Counted from the first letter of the stretch, positions 1-9,049 are shown. The stretch is 64,000 bases of DNA from JALZHR01 sp036388635 (GCA_036388635.1 DASVRL010000422.1:41425-105424); one strand, 5' to 3'. Notes: generated by a model not told the origin, from the sequence alone. Translations and numbers: made by a program.

Positions 1-1384
1 GCTTTATCAAATCAGATTTGATAATAACGGCGATGCGAGGCTCGACCTGGCTATCCAGTTTCGCTTTCGCACGGTCGTCGGCAATGGCGACACTTTTCTG
101 TATAACACGAACACGATCGACAACCTTTCCGACCCGGATTGGAACGTCAAACAATTTATGGATGTGACGGCTCTGATTCGTCAGGGCGACCCGAACACGC
201 CGACTTTTACCACCTTCAATCTGGGAACGAATCTGCCGACGCCGCCCGTCAATATCGGACCGCGCTCGACGCCGAATTATGAAACCAATCTGGCGGAAGC
301 TTCGATAAGCACGATTCCGACCGGCGCGGGCGACATCAAGGTTTTTGCCGGTCAGCGCGACGAAGGTTTTTATATCGACACCGGCTCGGGCTTTGACCTG
401 CTCGGCTTGCGCCCGTTCAATCCGGCGCATTTAGCTCCGCTGCCGGCTTCGAACGGCGTGGATTTTTTAGCCGGCTATAACGTTCACTCGATTGCCATTC
501 AGGTTCCGACGCAATTACTAACGGCGACCGGACAGCTTCCGACGGGAGCGAGCGACCCGAATGCCATCATCGGCGTTTACTCGACGGCAAGCCGTCCGGG
601 AACGCGCGTTCTGAACACGAACGGAACGGCAACAACTACCGGCGACTGCTCGTCGGGTCTGACGCCGAATGCCGGCTGCGTGCAGGTCTCGCGTCTCGCC
701 AACCCGCTGGTCAGCGAATTATTTATCCCGCGCGGCACTTCGGAAACCGTTTCCGAAAACGACAAGGATTTATACAACGCTCAACTGCCCGCAACCGACA
801 TTAATCGCGACGTTTACATTCGCGGTTCGGCACAGCGTCCGGTCGAGCCTGTAAATTTGATTAATTTGCTGTATCCGCCCGTGCTGGATGCGCCGACTTC
901 GGGTCGTAACGACCTGGTCAGAGTCTTCTTAACCGGCGTGCCGGGAGTTACGCGTCCGCCGGTGGTTGCCGACCCGAACGACCCCGGTGCCGGACTCGGC
1001 GCCGTTCCGTCCGATTTAATGCGTCTTAACGTCGCCGTTCCGGCGACACCGTTCGGCTCGCAGAATCGTCTGGGCGTTATCGCCGGAGATTTGGCGGGTT
1101 ATCCGAATGGGCGACGTCCGGGCGACGACGTGACCGATATCAGCTTCCGCGTTGCTGCCGGCGTCTTGCTGCCGGGCAATGCCTGTGCCGGCGGCACGGC
1201 GAACTGTAATCAAGCGCCAAACAACCAGTTGGGCGACGGCGTGAATGAAAACGACCGACCGTTCCGTATGTCGTTCCCGTATCTGGCATCGCCCTGGAGC
1301 GGCTACGAAAATCCGTATCACGGACGCACCGGCTCGGCTGACACCACGACGCCGGGAACGACTTTTGCGACACCGCGCCCGTAA
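1..1384 (+). CDS. DUF4331 family protein, 5' end outside window
   Basis: The reading frame is open from the first bases (first full codon at position 2) and stops at 1384, so the N-terminus lies before the window. The visible start, LYQIRFDNNGDARLDLAIQF, matches the DUF4331 pattern in which a Tyr-x-Ile-x-hydrophobic-Asp-Asn-x-Gly-Asp stretch precedes a QFRF strand. The remainder is rich in Asn, Pro, Thr and Gly, as expected for a secreted beta-rich protein, and has a Cys pair near CAGGTANC. Function is unknown for the family. It is followed by a hairpin and then by TPR, BON and DUF4440 secreted proteins and nickel/cobalt-type permeases. Family assignment is confident; role is not. Confidence 0.85.
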   Translation, partial: LYQIRFDNNGDARLDLAIQFRFRTVVGNGDTFLYNTNTIDNLSDPDWNVKQFMDVTALIRQGDPNTPTFTTFNLGTNLPTPPVNIGPRSTPNYETNLAEASISTIPTGAGDIKVFAGQRDEGFYIDTGSGFDLLGLRPFNPAHLAPLPASNGVDFLAGYNVHSIAIQVPTQLLTATGQLPTGASDPNAIIGVYSTASRPGTRVLNTNGTATTTGDCSSGLTPNAGCVQVSRLANPLVSELFIPRGTSETVSENDKDLYNAQLPATDINRDVYIRGSAQRPVEPVNLINLLYPPVLDAPTSGRNDLVRVFLTGVPGVTRPPVVADPNDPGAGLGAVPSDLMRLNVAVPATPFGSQNRLGVIAGDLAGYPNGRRPGDDVTDISFRVAAGVLLPGNACAGGTANCNQAPNNQLGDGVNENDRPFRMSFPYLASPWSGYENPYHGRTGSADTTTPGTTFATPRP

Positions 1385-1396
1385 ACGCAAAACTGT

Positions 1397-1430
1397 AAAG
1401 AAGGCTGATGCGGTTTTTTTAGCCTTCTTT
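1397..1430 (+). terminator. hairpin after DUF4331 gene
   Basis: A perfect 10-bp inverted repeat (AAAGAAGGCT / AGCCTTCTTT) lies 13 bases after the stop. Its 14-base loop ends in a run of seven T, and only a short T-rich stretch follows the stem. The position suggests a transcription terminator. The T-run inside the loop is unusual for an intrinsic terminator. Confidence 0.6.
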
Positions 1431-1521
1431 AGCTTCAAAAAGAAGTAAGAAATAAAATTCGTGGGCGTTGTTTGCAGTTGAAATGCCGCTCACGAATTTA
1501 TATTCATTGTTTCCAAACGAT

Positions 1522-2844
1522 ATGCGTAAAAATTTCCTGACAATCTTTGGCGGCGTCTTTATCGGAGCAGTTGTCGCTTTTATAATTATAGCTGTTTCCA
1601 AGACCGCCGCATCGCGCCCCGAAGCCGGGCTTTTACAGCCCGTCAAAACCGAGCGGGCGACCGTGACTGACCGGAGTATCAAATCGGCTCAAGCCGTGAT
1701 TGAAAAAATTCCCGATAACCCGCAAGGCTACAATATGCTCGCCGCCGCGTTTATGCAGAAAGCGCGCGAGACCGGAGATTTTAGTTTAAACGCGCGCGCC
1801 GAAGAATCAATCAAACATTCTTTTCGCGTCGCGCCCGACAATTACGAAGGAACGAAGCTGCAAGCGGCGCTGCTGCTTAATTACCATCGCTTTGCGGAGG
1901 CGCTCGAAGCCGCCGAGCGCGCCCGGAAAATTAATCAGCGAGACCCCGAAGCGTACGGCGCGATGGTCGATGCGCTGGTCGAGCTGGGCGATTACAAAAG
2001 CGCCGTCGACGCCGCGCAGAAGATGGTCGACTTAAAACCGAATACGGCTTCTTATTCGCGAATCTCTTACCTGCGCTCGCTTCACGGCGATACGAAAGGC
2101 GCAATCGAGGCGATGAAAATGGCTGTCGAATCCGCCAGCCCGCAAAATCCCGAAACGGTCGCGTGGAGCCGCGTTCATCTGGGCGATGAATTGATGAACG
2201 ACGGTCAACTGAAGGAAGCGGAGCGCGAATACGACCACGCTTTATATTTGTTTCCCGAATATCATCCGGCGCTTGCCGCCAAAGCTCGCGCGCGGTACGC
2301 GGCGGGCGATTTCGACAACGCAATAATATTTTATAAACGCGCCGCCGAGCGCGTGCCGCTGCCCGAATACATCGCGCCGCTCGGCGATTTATACGCCAAA
2401 CTCGGTCGCGCCGACGAAGCGAAACAACAATACGAGCAGGTCGAGTTTATCGAAAAAATGGGCGCCGGCGCTGAAACTTACTCGCGTCAACTAGCTTTAT
2501 TCTGGGCGGACCACGACCTGCGTCTGGACGAAGCCTTAGCCGCCGCCGAGCGCGAGCGCGCCGCGCGCAGCGACATTTATACTTACGACGTTCTCGCCTG
2601 GTGTCTCTACAAAAAAGGACGCTTTGAAGAGGCGAAGACCGCCGTCAATGAAGCCCTGCGATTGAATACGCGCGACGCCCGCCTGCTTTATCACGCGGGA
2701 ATGATTTCGCTGGCAAACGGCGATAACCAAAAAGGCGCGGACTATTTGAAACGGGCTTTGGCGATTAATCCGTTTTTCGACATTCTTCAGGCGGAAGCGG
2801 CAAAGGAAAAATTGAACTCGCTCAAAGGCGCGCAGGCGTTTTGA
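1522..2844 (+). CDS. membrane-anchored TPR protein
   Basis: This 440-residue protein has a single N-terminal hydrophobic segment (about residues 5-28) followed by a soluble region built of tetratricopeptide repeats. The repeats recur about every 34 residues, with typical A-x-x-A-Y/F and P-x-A/N positions such as NPQGYNMLAAAF, DPEAYGAMVDAL and DARLLYHAGMISL. It probably scaffolds protein contacts in the periplasm or at the inner membrane. I chose ATG 1522 because it starts directly at the membrane segment; an in-frame start at 1468 would add 18 residues with no recognisable signal. The partner is unknown. Its neighbours are the DUF4331 gene upstream and the BON lipoprotein downstream on the same strand. 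Confidence 0.8.
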   Translation: MRKNFLTIFGGVFIGAVVAFIIIAVSKTAASRPEAGLLQPVKTERATVTDRSIKSAQAVIEKIPDNPQGYNMLAAAFMQKARETGDFSLNARAEESIKHSFRVAPDNYEGTKLQAALLLNYHRFAEALEAAERARKINQRDPEAYGAMVDALVELGDYKSAVDAAQKMVDLKPNTASYSRISYLRSLHGDTKGAIEAMKMAVESASPQNPETVAWSRVHLGDELMNDGQLKEAEREYDHALYLFPEYHPALAAKARARYAAGDFDNAIIFYKRAAERVPLPEYIAPLGDLYAKLGRADEAKQQYEQVEFIEKMGAGAETYSRQLALFWADHDLRLDEALAAAERERAARSDIYTYDVLAWCLYKKGRFEEAKTAVNEALRLNTRDARLLYHAGMISLANGDNQKGADYLKRALAINPFFDILQAEAAKEKLNSLKGAQAF

Positions 2845-2931
2845 AGGCGTTCCCGAACAAAATTTTAACGGCGGTCGATTCATACGGATTTCCGCCGCTC
2901 CAAGAAAATTTATTTTTTGAGAATGAACACG

Positions 2932-3417
2932 ATGGTTAGAAAAAAAATCACGCTAGCGCCGGTCATCATTTTAATTTTAACGGCAATTGTTTTGTCAGGC
3001 TGTGCCAAACAGGCGGAGTCGCAAGCGACTAAAACCGACAGCATAAATAAAGCGCCGACGGCGGCAAATAACAACATTTCCGCTAATCCGCCGAATGCTC
3101 CGGCAGCGCCGGTCAATAATGTTTCTACCGCGACGACTGCCGCCGTCAGGGATAATAGAAAGCCTTCGCCTGCCGTCAAAGAACCGACGCCGCAGATTGG
3201 CAGCGGCGGCGATGATATGTCTTTGTTTACGCAGGCGCGCGGCGCTTTAAGCCCGGATAAAGAATTGTTTAATGCCGTCATTATTGAAATCAAGGAAGGC
3301 AACGTGACCTTAAACGGCAAGGTTTCGAGCGAAGCCCAGAAGGCGAAAGCCGTGCAGCTCGTCCAGGGCGTTAAAGGAATCAAAAGCGTCAAAAATAATT
3401 TACGCGTTTCCTCGTGA
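2932..3417 (+). CDS. BON-domain lipoprotein
   Basis: A lipoprotein signal peptide ends in the lipobox LSGC at about residue 24. It is followed by a low-complexity Ala/Asn/Pro/Thr linker and a C-terminal BON domain (about residues 90-160) with the typical pattern of hydrophobic beta strand, Gly-x-V, helix and V-x-x-V-x-N-x-L (IKSVKNNLRV). BON domains are thought to bind phospholipid or glycan and are found in envelope stress proteins such as OsmY. ATG 2932 gives a standard VRKK n-region; ATG 2923 and TTG 2917 are in-frame alternatives. The stop overlaps by a few bases a possible GTG of the next gene, but that gene more likely starts at 3483. Confidence 0.78.
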   Translation: MVRKKITLAPVIILILTAIVLSGCAKQAESQATKTDSINKAPTAANNNISANPPNAPAAPVNNVSTATTAAVRDNRKPSPAVKEPTPQIGSGGDDMSLFTQARGALSPDKELFNAVIIEIKEGNVTLNGKVSSEAQKAKAVQLVQGVKGIKSVKNNLRVSS

Positions 3418-3462
3418 GTAAAAAAAAGGCTCGCGTAATTATAAAAGTCGAGCCGAAACAAG

Positions 3463-3471
3463 CAAGGAGGG
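3463..3471 (+). promoter_or_regulatory. strong ribosome binding site deciding start at 3483
   Basis: CAAGGAGGG lies about 12 bases before ATG 3483 and is the best Shine-Dalgarno match in this area. It argues for the start at 3483, immediately before a signal peptide, instead of the in-frame GTG at 3414 that would overlap the preceding stop. Confidence 0.7.
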
Positions 3472-3482
3472 AAAACAGACCG

Positions 3483-4085
3483 ATGCGAAAAATGATTTTA
3501 GTTATAATGCCCGCGCTTTTGTTAATCACATTAGCGAGCGCCGGCGCCAGCGCCCAAGGCACGGAAAAAAAGGAAACCGAGAAAACCACGACGATTGATG
3601 CCTGGCGTCAGGCGCTGCCGGACGGCAACCAATCCGCCAACACGCCGCCGACCGTCGCGATGGACGACGCGAAAGATAATGTGGAAAGCGAAGAAACTCC
3701 GGCGCAGATTGAAAAAAGAATTCTCGACCTCGAAAGAAGATTGATGGAAGCCTTGAAACTGCGAGATTCGGCGACGCTCAAACGTTTTCTCGCCGATGAT
3801 TTCGTCCTCGCCGGAATGAATTTGACGGGAAGCGCGGCGCAGACGGATAAGACTCGCTACATCGAATGGGCGCTCAAAAATTTAGAGCTTAAGTCCTACA
3901 ATCTGGAAAAAACTACGGTGCGCGTGCATTCGTCGACGGCAATCGTGACGTTTAACTATAAACGACAGGCAAGCATCGCCGGCGCGCCGGCGGACGGAGA
4001 TTTTATCGTGACGGATGTCTGGGTCAAGCGCGGCAAGCGCTGGCAGGCAGCGTCGCATCACATCAGCCCGTTGCCGAAACCGTAA
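3483..4085 (+). CDS. secreted DUF4440/SnoaL-like (NTF2-fold) protein
   Basis: This 200-residue protein has an N-terminal signal peptide (about residues 1-22, ending near GASAQG). The C-terminal domain (about 75-195) matches the DUF4440 cone-shaped fold: a first helix of the type E-x-R-x-L-x-D-L-E-x-R-L-x-E-A, the strand FLADDFVLAG, and an ending V-W-x-K-R-G-x-R-W-Q-x-A-x-x-H. Proteins of this fold bind small ligands or act as isomerase-like enzymes, but most DUF4440 members have no known substrate. It is probably exported to the periplasm. It sits in a run of secreted proteins and metal permeases. Confidence 0.8.
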   Translation: MRKMILVIMPALLLITLASAGASAQGTEKKETEKTTTIDAWRQALPDGNQSANTPPTVAMDDAKDNVESEETPAQIEKRILDLERRLMEALKLRDSATLKRFLADDFVLAGMNLTGSAAQTDKTRYIEWALKNLELKSYNLEKTTVRVHSSTAIVTFNYKRQASIAGAPADGDFIVTDVWVKRGKRWQAASHHISPLPKP

Positions 4086-4143
4086 CGAAACCGTTCGCGC
4101 CCGGTTGACCGCCCGGACTTTCCGGCAAATAAATTCTGTTTTT

Positions 4144-5655
4144 ATGTCATCGCGTAAATCTAATATGTGGAACAAAATAAGCCTGATTATTCTTTCTCTG
4201 TTCGCCTTTGCCGTTTCTTTAGACGCTCATCCGCTGGGGAACTTTACCGTCAGCAATTATTCGCGAATCGAGCTTGAAAAAAATCAAATTCATCTGCGCT
4301 GCGTTCTGGATATGGCGGAAATCGCCGCTTTTCAGGAATCGCAGCAAATCGACGCGGACAAAAACAAAGTGCTTTCAAGCGAAGAACTCGGCGCTTATCT
4401 GGAAAAACTCACGCCCGAATACCTCGCCAATCTGAAACTTTTCATCGACGACCAGCCTGTACAAATTCAAACCGCGGCAAAGAACATTTCGCTTCCGCCG
4501 GGCGCGGGAAATCTGCCTACGCTGCGGGTCGAATGGGATTTCGCGGCGGAAATTCCCGCCGGCGCAGCGAGCGCGATTCGTCGCCTGCGATTTGAAAACG
4601 CCAATTACAAAGAGCGTCTCGGATGGAATGAAATCGTGATTAATCGCGCCGCCGGCATCAATGTTTTCGACAGCAGCGCCTTCGGCAGCGCGCTGACCGA
4701 CGAATTGAAAGCTTACCCCGAAGATATGTTGAGCGCGCCTTTAACGGAAAGAGCGGCGGAGCTTTCTTTTACCGGCGGCGCAACTGTTCCCGCCGACGCT
4801 AAAGCGCTGCAAAATCGTAACGGAAGCGCCAGCGCGCCCGTCCAGAAAGACAGTCTCGCCGACTTGATTTCGGTGCGCGAAATCACGCCGGCAATCGTTT
4901 TGTTCGGCTTGGCTCTAGCCTTCGGTCTGGGCGCGATGCACGCGATGTCGCCCGGACACGGCAAAACGGTCGTCGGCGCGTATCTGGTCGGCTCAAAGGG
5001 AACCGTCAAACACGCGGCATTTTTGGGTTTGACGGTGACCATCACGCACACGCTCGGGGTTTTTGCGCTCGGACTCATCACTCTGTTTGCGACGCAGTTT
5101 ATACTGCCCGAGCGAATTATGCCGTTTCTGAGCTTCGTTTCGGGCTTGCTGGTGCTGTTTATCGGTCTGACGCTTTTCAAGGAAAGACTCGTTTCCGCGC
5201 TCGGTTATAAAACAACTCATCATCACCACGACCACGGCGATGCTCACGAGCACGGTCACGAACACGGCGACGAGCATCACCATCACGACCATCACGGCGC
5301 GTTGGTTCATACACACGACGGGCAGACGCATTCGCATCTGCCGCCGGAAGCGGTGACGTGGAAAAGCCTGCTCGCGCTCGGCATCTCGGGCGGACTGCTG
5401 CCTTGCCCGTCCGCGCTGGTTTTAATGCTGGCGGCGATTAATCTAAACCGGGTCGGCTACGGGCTTCTTCTGACTTTGGCTTTTAGTTTCGGTTTGGCGG
5501 CGACTTTAATGTGCGTCGGTTTGGCTTTTCTTTATCTGGGAAAACTGCTTGACCGTCCTTCGATTGGCAGCAATCCGATTGTCAAAGCTTTGCCGGTTTT
5601 CAGCGCGATGGTTATCGCCGGCGTCGGCGCTGTAATTTGTTACAACTCGCTCTAA
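4144..5655 (+). CDS. NicO/RcnA-type nickel-cobalt permease with extracytoplasmic N-domain
   Basis: This protein of about 503 residues has a signal-like first segment and then an extracytoplasmic domain beginning HPLGNFTVSNYS, with an EF-hand-like stretch DADKNKVLSSEE. The C-terminal half is a six-helix membrane domain. It carries the NicO-type motif H-A-M-S-P-G-H-G-K-T in the first helix of that domain, a long His/Asp/Glu-rich loop at about residues 358-402 (positions 5215-5340) and a second motif SGGLLPCPSALV. The family moves Ni2+ or Co2+, usually outward in RcnA and inward in NiCoT relatives; direction cannot be read here. Neither ATG 4144 nor ATG 4165 has a clear ribosome site. A start at 4015 would overlap the previous gene and is unlikely. 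It sits 24 bases upstream of a second metal permease. Confidence 0.82.
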   Translation: MSSRKSNMWNKISLIILSLFAFAVSLDAHPLGNFTVSNYSRIELEKNQIHLRCVLDMAEIAAFQESQQIDADKNKVLSSEELGAYLEKLTPEYLANLKLFIDDQPVQIQTAAKNISLPPGAGNLPTLRVEWDFAAEIPAGAASAIRRLRFENANYKERLGWNEIVINRAAGINVFDSSAFGSALTDELKAYPEDMLSAPLTERAAELSFTGGATVPADAKALQNRNGSASAPVQKDSLADLISVREITPAIVLFGLALAFGLGAMHAMSPGHGKTVVGAYLVGSKGTVKHAAFLGLTVTITHTLGVFALGLITLFATQFILPERIMPFLSFVSGLLVLFIGLTLFKERLVSALGYKTTHHHHDHGDAHEHGHEHGDEHHHHDHHGALVHTHDGQTHSHLPPEAVTWKSLLALGISGGLLPCPSALVLMLAAINLNRVGYGLLLTLAFSFGLAATLMCVGLAFLYLGKLLDRPSIGSNPIVKALPVFSAMVIAGVGAVICYNSL

Positions 5656-5679
5656 TTAAACCGGGCAAAGGGAGAAACG

Positions 5680-6399
5680 ATGACGACATCGACTATCACA
5701 ATTTTATTTCTTGGTTTTCTTCTCGGGCTGAAACACGCGGTGGAAGCTGACCATCTGGCGGCGGTTTCGACCATCGTGACGGAAAGAAAAAGCCTTTTGA
5801 GTTCTGCGCTGGTCGGCGGCGTCTGGGGATTGGGTCATACGATTTCCCTGCTGGTCGTCGGCGTTTTTGTCTTACTGCTCGATTTTCGTATCAGCGAGCG
5901 AACCGAAAGTATTCTGGAATTATTCGTCGGCGCGATGCTCATTTTTCTGGGCTTGAATGTGATGCAGAAAATAGCGCGCGGCGGGACGCTGCATCTGCAC
6001 AAGCACGAACACGGCGGACGCGTTCACGTCCATCCGCATTTACACGACGAGCAGGCAACGCCGGACGAGCCGCACGCGCATCACGGGCTTTCTCTCAGTC
6101 CTCGTCCTTTGTTCATCGGATTGGTTCACGGGCTGGCGGGCAGCGCCGCTTTAATGCTGCTGGTGCTGCCGACTATCGAGTCGCGTCCGGTAGGCTTGCT
6201 TTATATTATTATTTTCGGCTTAGGTTCAATCGCCGGGATGATGCTGATGAGTTTGCTGGTCAGCCTGCCGCTTCAGCTCACCGCGCTGCATTTTAATCGC
6301 GCCAACCTTTGGCTGCGGGTTTCGGCGGGTTTGTTCAGCATCGGATTCGGTCTGTGGATCGTTTACGAAAAAGGTTTTGCCGACCATCTGAGCGGATAG
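5680..6399 (+). CDS. NiCoT/HupE-like metal permease
   Basis: This 239-residue membrane protein has about six membrane segments. The first carries HAVEADHLAAV, the H-x4-D-H signature of nickel/cobalt permeases. A His-rich cytoplasmic loop (about residues 105-137, with HLHKHEHGG and HAHHG) separates the two halves. The second half has a further motif around GLVHGLAGSAALMLL. An AAAGGGAG ribosome site precedes ATG 5680. It is very likely co-transcribed with the larger permease 24 bases upstream. The substrate is probably Ni2+ or Co2+ by family; a urease-accessory UreH-like role is an alternative, though no urease or hydrogenase gene is in the window. Confidence 0.82.
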   Translation: MTTSTITILFLGFLLGLKHAVEADHLAAVSTIVTERKSLLSSALVGGVWGLGHTISLLVVGVFVLLLDFRISERTESILELFVGAMLIFLGLNVMQKIARGGTLHLHKHEHGGRVHVHPHLHDEQATPDEPHAHHGLSLSPRPLFIGLVHGLAGSAALMLLVLPTIESRPVGLLYIIIFGLGSIAGMMLMSLLVSLPLQLTALHFNRANLWLRVSAGLFSIGFGLWIVYEKGFADHLSG

Positions 6400-6566
6400 G
6401 TTTTAAACGACTTGTCGGTAGCAAACTCTCTTTCGATTAAGCTTCCGGCTTTCTCGCGCGGTTGCGCTGTTTCGGTTAAAATGGCGTCAAGCTGAATAAT
6501 AAGTTACTCTAAAATCCAAAGTTGAAATGTTAAAACAAATCTCGACGGTCAAAATTAATTGTAAAA

Positions 6567-7682
6567 ATGCCGTATAAAATTCCCGTCGCCGCTCCTTCTT
6601 TAATCGGCAACGAAAAGGAGTATGTCAACGACTGTATGGAATCCGGGTGGATTTCATCGGCGGGCAAATACATAGAATTATTCGAGGCTCGTTTTGCCGA
6701 ATTCTGCGGCGTCCGCCACGCCGTCGCCTGCTGTAACGGGACGATCGCGCTGCATCTGGCGCTGGTCGCGCTGGGCGTCCGCCAGGGCGATGAAGTTATC
6801 GTTCCGACCCTGACTTTTGTCGCCACCGCCAACGCCGTGACTTATTGCGGCGCGACTCCGGTTTTCGTCGATTCCGAAGCAGAAACGTGGAACTTAGACC
6901 CGGCGCGCGTCGAAGCCGCGATTACGCCGCGCACGAAAGGCATCATCGCCGTTCATCTATACGGTCATCCGGCGAAGATGGACGAGTTAAAAGAAATCGC
7001 CCGCCGCCATAACCTGTTTTTGCTGGAAGACGCGGCGGAAGCTCACGGCGCGTCTTACAAAGGACAAACAATCGGCTCAATCGGAAACGCCGCCGCTTTC
7101 AGCTTTTACGCCAATAAAATCATCACTACGGGCGAAGGCGGAATGGTCGTCACCGATGACGACGCTCTGGCAGAGCGGGCGCGGATTCTGCGCGGTCAGG
7201 GAATGGATTCAAAGCGCCGCTACTGGTTTCCGGTCATCGGCTATAACTACCGGATGATGAATCTGCCCGCCGCCATCGGTCTCGCCCAGCTTGAGAAAAT
7301 TGACGAACAGCTCGCAGCGCGAAAGCGTATCGCCGCGTTATATCGAGAAAAATTACAGGATGTCGGCGGTCTGACGTGGCAGAATGAGAACGCGTGGGCG
7401 CGCCACGTTTACTGGATGTTCAATGTCGTTCTGGAACCGGGCGTTTGGGCGACGCGCGACGACGTAATGGAAATGTTAAGCCGTCGCGGAATCGAAACCA
7501 GACCCGTTTTCTACCCGATGCATTCTTTGCCGCCTTATATTGATTCCGCCCGCGCCGAAAAATTTCCGGTCGCCGAGAGTTTGGCGCGCAACGGAATCAG
7601 CCTGCCGACCTGGGCGGGATTAAAAAGCGAAGATATAGATTATATTTGTAACGCTCTGCGGCAGTGTAAAATTAAAGTTTAA
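6567..7682 (+). CDS. DegT/DnrJ/EryC1 aminotransferase, perosamine-synthase-like
   Basis: This PLP-dependent sugar aminotransferase has 371 residues, the usual family length. The Schiff-base lysine is Lys184 in YANKIITTGEGG, and the PLP-contacting Asp155 is in LLEDAAEAHG. The opening IPVAAPSLIGNEKEYVNDCM and the substitution pattern resemble GDP-perosamine synthases, which aminate C4 of GDP-4-keto-6-deoxymannose. That substrate is the product of the Gmd enzyme encoded about 9.4 kb downstream in the same locus, which supports the reading. Substrate choice among nucleotide sugars cannot be fixed from motifs alone. It opens the polysaccharide gene run. Confidence 0.85.
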   Translation: MPYKIPVAAPSLIGNEKEYVNDCMESGWISSAGKYIELFEARFAEFCGVRHAVACCNGTIALHLALVALGVRQGDEVIVPTLTFVATANAVTYCGATPVFVDSEAETWNLDPARVEAAITPRTKGIIAVHLYGHPAKMDELKEIARRHNLFLLEDAAEAHGASYKGQTIGSIGNAAAFSFYANKIITTGEGGMVVTDDDALAERARILRGQGMDSKRRYWFPVIGYNYRMMNLPAAIGLAQLEKIDEQLAARKRIAALYREKLQDVGGLTWQNENAWARHVYWMFNVVLEPGVWATRDDVMEMLSRRGIETRPVFYPMHSLPPYIDSARAEKFPVAESLARNGISLPTWAGLKSEDIDYICNALRQCKIKV

Positions 7683-7746
7683 CGGGCATTGAGAATCTGG
7701 AAGTTTCTAACCGGAGAATAGAAATCAGTTAATAATTCATCGCTTT

Positions 7747-8556
7747 ATGGCGTCAGCGGCGAAAGCAAACAGCAGTCGGAAAATCTTTTCAATCGTTCTC
7801 GCCACATATAATTGCGGGCGGAAGGTTGAACCGACTATCGAATCGATTCTCGGTCAAAACAAAGATTTATTTGAATTGATTGTCCTTGACGGCGCTTCGA
7901 CCGACGACACGCTGGACTGCATAAAGAAATATGAAAGCGATTTAACCCTGATTTCCGAAAAAGACGCAGGCGTTTACGACGCCTTTAACAAAGGGATAGA
8001 TTTGGCGACCGGCGAATATTTATATTTCATCGGCGCGGGCGACAAATTGCGCGAAGGCGTTTTAGAGACCGTCAGCGAATTTTTGCCGCTCGAAGTTACG
8101 GCTTTCGTTTACGGCGACGCTTACGTGGTAAAAGAACAAATTCATTACGGCGGCGAATACGACGAGTCGCGCCTGCAAAAGCAGAACATTTGTCATCAAG
8201 CCGTATTTTATCACCGCGACATTTTCGCGCTTCTAGGGAAATACGAGCTGCGATACAGCATTTTTTCCGACTGGGCGTTGAACTTAAAATGCTTCGGGAA
8301 TCGCCGCATCCGCAAGCAGTATCTCGAGCGCGTCATCGTCGATTTTGAAGGCGGCGGCTTAAGCTCGACCGACGGAGACGCCGATTTTAAAAAAGATTTT
8401 CCGCGCCTGGTCAGAAATTATCTGGGTCTGAAATCTTATATTGCTTACCGGTCGCCGCTGGTTTCGTCCGGTATTTATTGGAAAATATATTTTCCGTTTG
8501 TGAGACCTTTAGTCAGCGCGCTTCGAAAGCTGAAAAACGGCAGGCGCGAATCGTAG
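7747..8556 (+). CDS. family 2 glycosyltransferase
   Basis: This 269-residue GT-A fold enzyme has the start FSIVLATYN, a nucleotide-binding LIVLDGASTDDT motif and DAFNKGIDLATGEYLYFIGAGD, where the usual D-x-D is replaced by GAGD, as in WcaA/colanic-type GT2 proteins. It probably adds a sugar to a lipid-linked glycan on the cytoplasmic face of the inner membrane. The C-terminal basic helix (KIYFPFVRPLVSALRKLKNG) may help membrane attachment. Acceptor and donor are unknown. It lies between the sugar aminotransferase and a GNAT acetyltransferase. Confidence 0.85.
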   Translation: MASAAKANSSRKIFSIVLATYNCGRKVEPTIESILGQNKDLFELIVLDGASTDDTLDCIKKYESDLTLISEKDAGVYDAFNKGIDLATGEYLYFIGAGDKLREGVLETVSEFLPLEVTAFVYGDAYVVKEQIHYGGEYDESRLQKQNICHQAVFYHRDIFALLGKYELRYSIFSDWALNLKCFGNRRIRKQYLERVIVDFEGGGLSSTDGDADFKKDFPRLVRNYLGLKSYIAYRSPLVSSGIYWKIYFPFVRPLVSALRKLKNGRRES

Positions 8557-8568
8557 TATTATATTTTT

Positions 8569-9036
8569 GTGACGACGTTTAAGAAATCGCTGTTAATTCG
8601 TCCTCTCCAGCCCGGCGATGCCGCTTCGGTCTCGGATTTTATGCGCTCGCAGCCCGCTGAATATTCAAGATTTTTTTACGCGTTCGGCTCGGACGAGACG
8701 ATGATTGCGGAAATTTTGTCCGCCTGCCGCGCCGACGTTTACTCGGGAGTTTTCTGGCAGGAAAATCTGGTCGGAATATTTATGCTGCGCGGCTGGGACG
8801 CGGGCTTTGAAATTCCTTCCTTCGGAGTTTTGATTGACGAAAAATATCGCGGCGGCGCATTTATGCGCCTTACGCTCGACACCGCCAAGCTGATTTGCCG
8901 GCTGTCGGGCGCGAAGCGGCTGATGGCGAAAATTCATCCCGATAACGTAAGCCCACGCGGCGCGAGTCGGCTGGGCTTGCGTCAAACCGGCGTCGAAGAA
9001 TCGACCGGCAATATAATTTATCACCTGGAACTCTAA
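8569..9036 (+). CDS. GNAT-family acetyltransferase
   Basis: This 155-residue protein fits a GNAT N-acetyltransferase: the opening LLIRPLQPGDAASVSDFM, a central beta-strand region (IPSFGVLIDEKYRGGAFMRL) corresponding to the acetyl-CoA binding motif A, and a C-terminal NVSPRGASRLGLRQTG segment typical of motif B. The start is GTG 8569, since no ATG occurs before the domain begins. Because it lies in the polysaccharide locus with a perosamine-type aminotransferase, N-acetylation of an amino sugar is plausible, but that is inference. It follows the glycosyltransferase by 12 bases. Confidence 0.7.
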   Translation: MTTFKKSLLIRPLQPGDAASVSDFMRSQPAEYSRFFYAFGSDETMIAEILSACRADVYSGVFWQENLVGIFMLRGWDAGFEIPSFGVLIDEKYRGGAFMRLTLDTAKLICRLSGAKRLMAKIHPDNVSPRGASRLGLRQTGVEESTGNIIYHLEL

Positions 9037-9049
9037 AAATTTGACGGTT

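Noticed and set aside
2910..3461. 183-residue minus-strand frame with hydrophobic stretches
   Set aside because: Antisense to the BON lipoprotein; apparent membrane segments arise from reading the low-complexity Ala/Asn/Thr linker backwards.
4015..4143. Upstream extension of the first metal permease
   Set aside because: It overlaps the end of the DUF4440 gene and is Arg-rich without a signal; the start near 4144-4165 gives a clean signal segment.
5215..5340. His/Asp/Glu-rich repetitive DNA that looks like a tandem repeat
   Set aside because: It codes for the metal-binding cytoplasmic loop of a NicO-type permease; codon use varies and there is no fixed unit.
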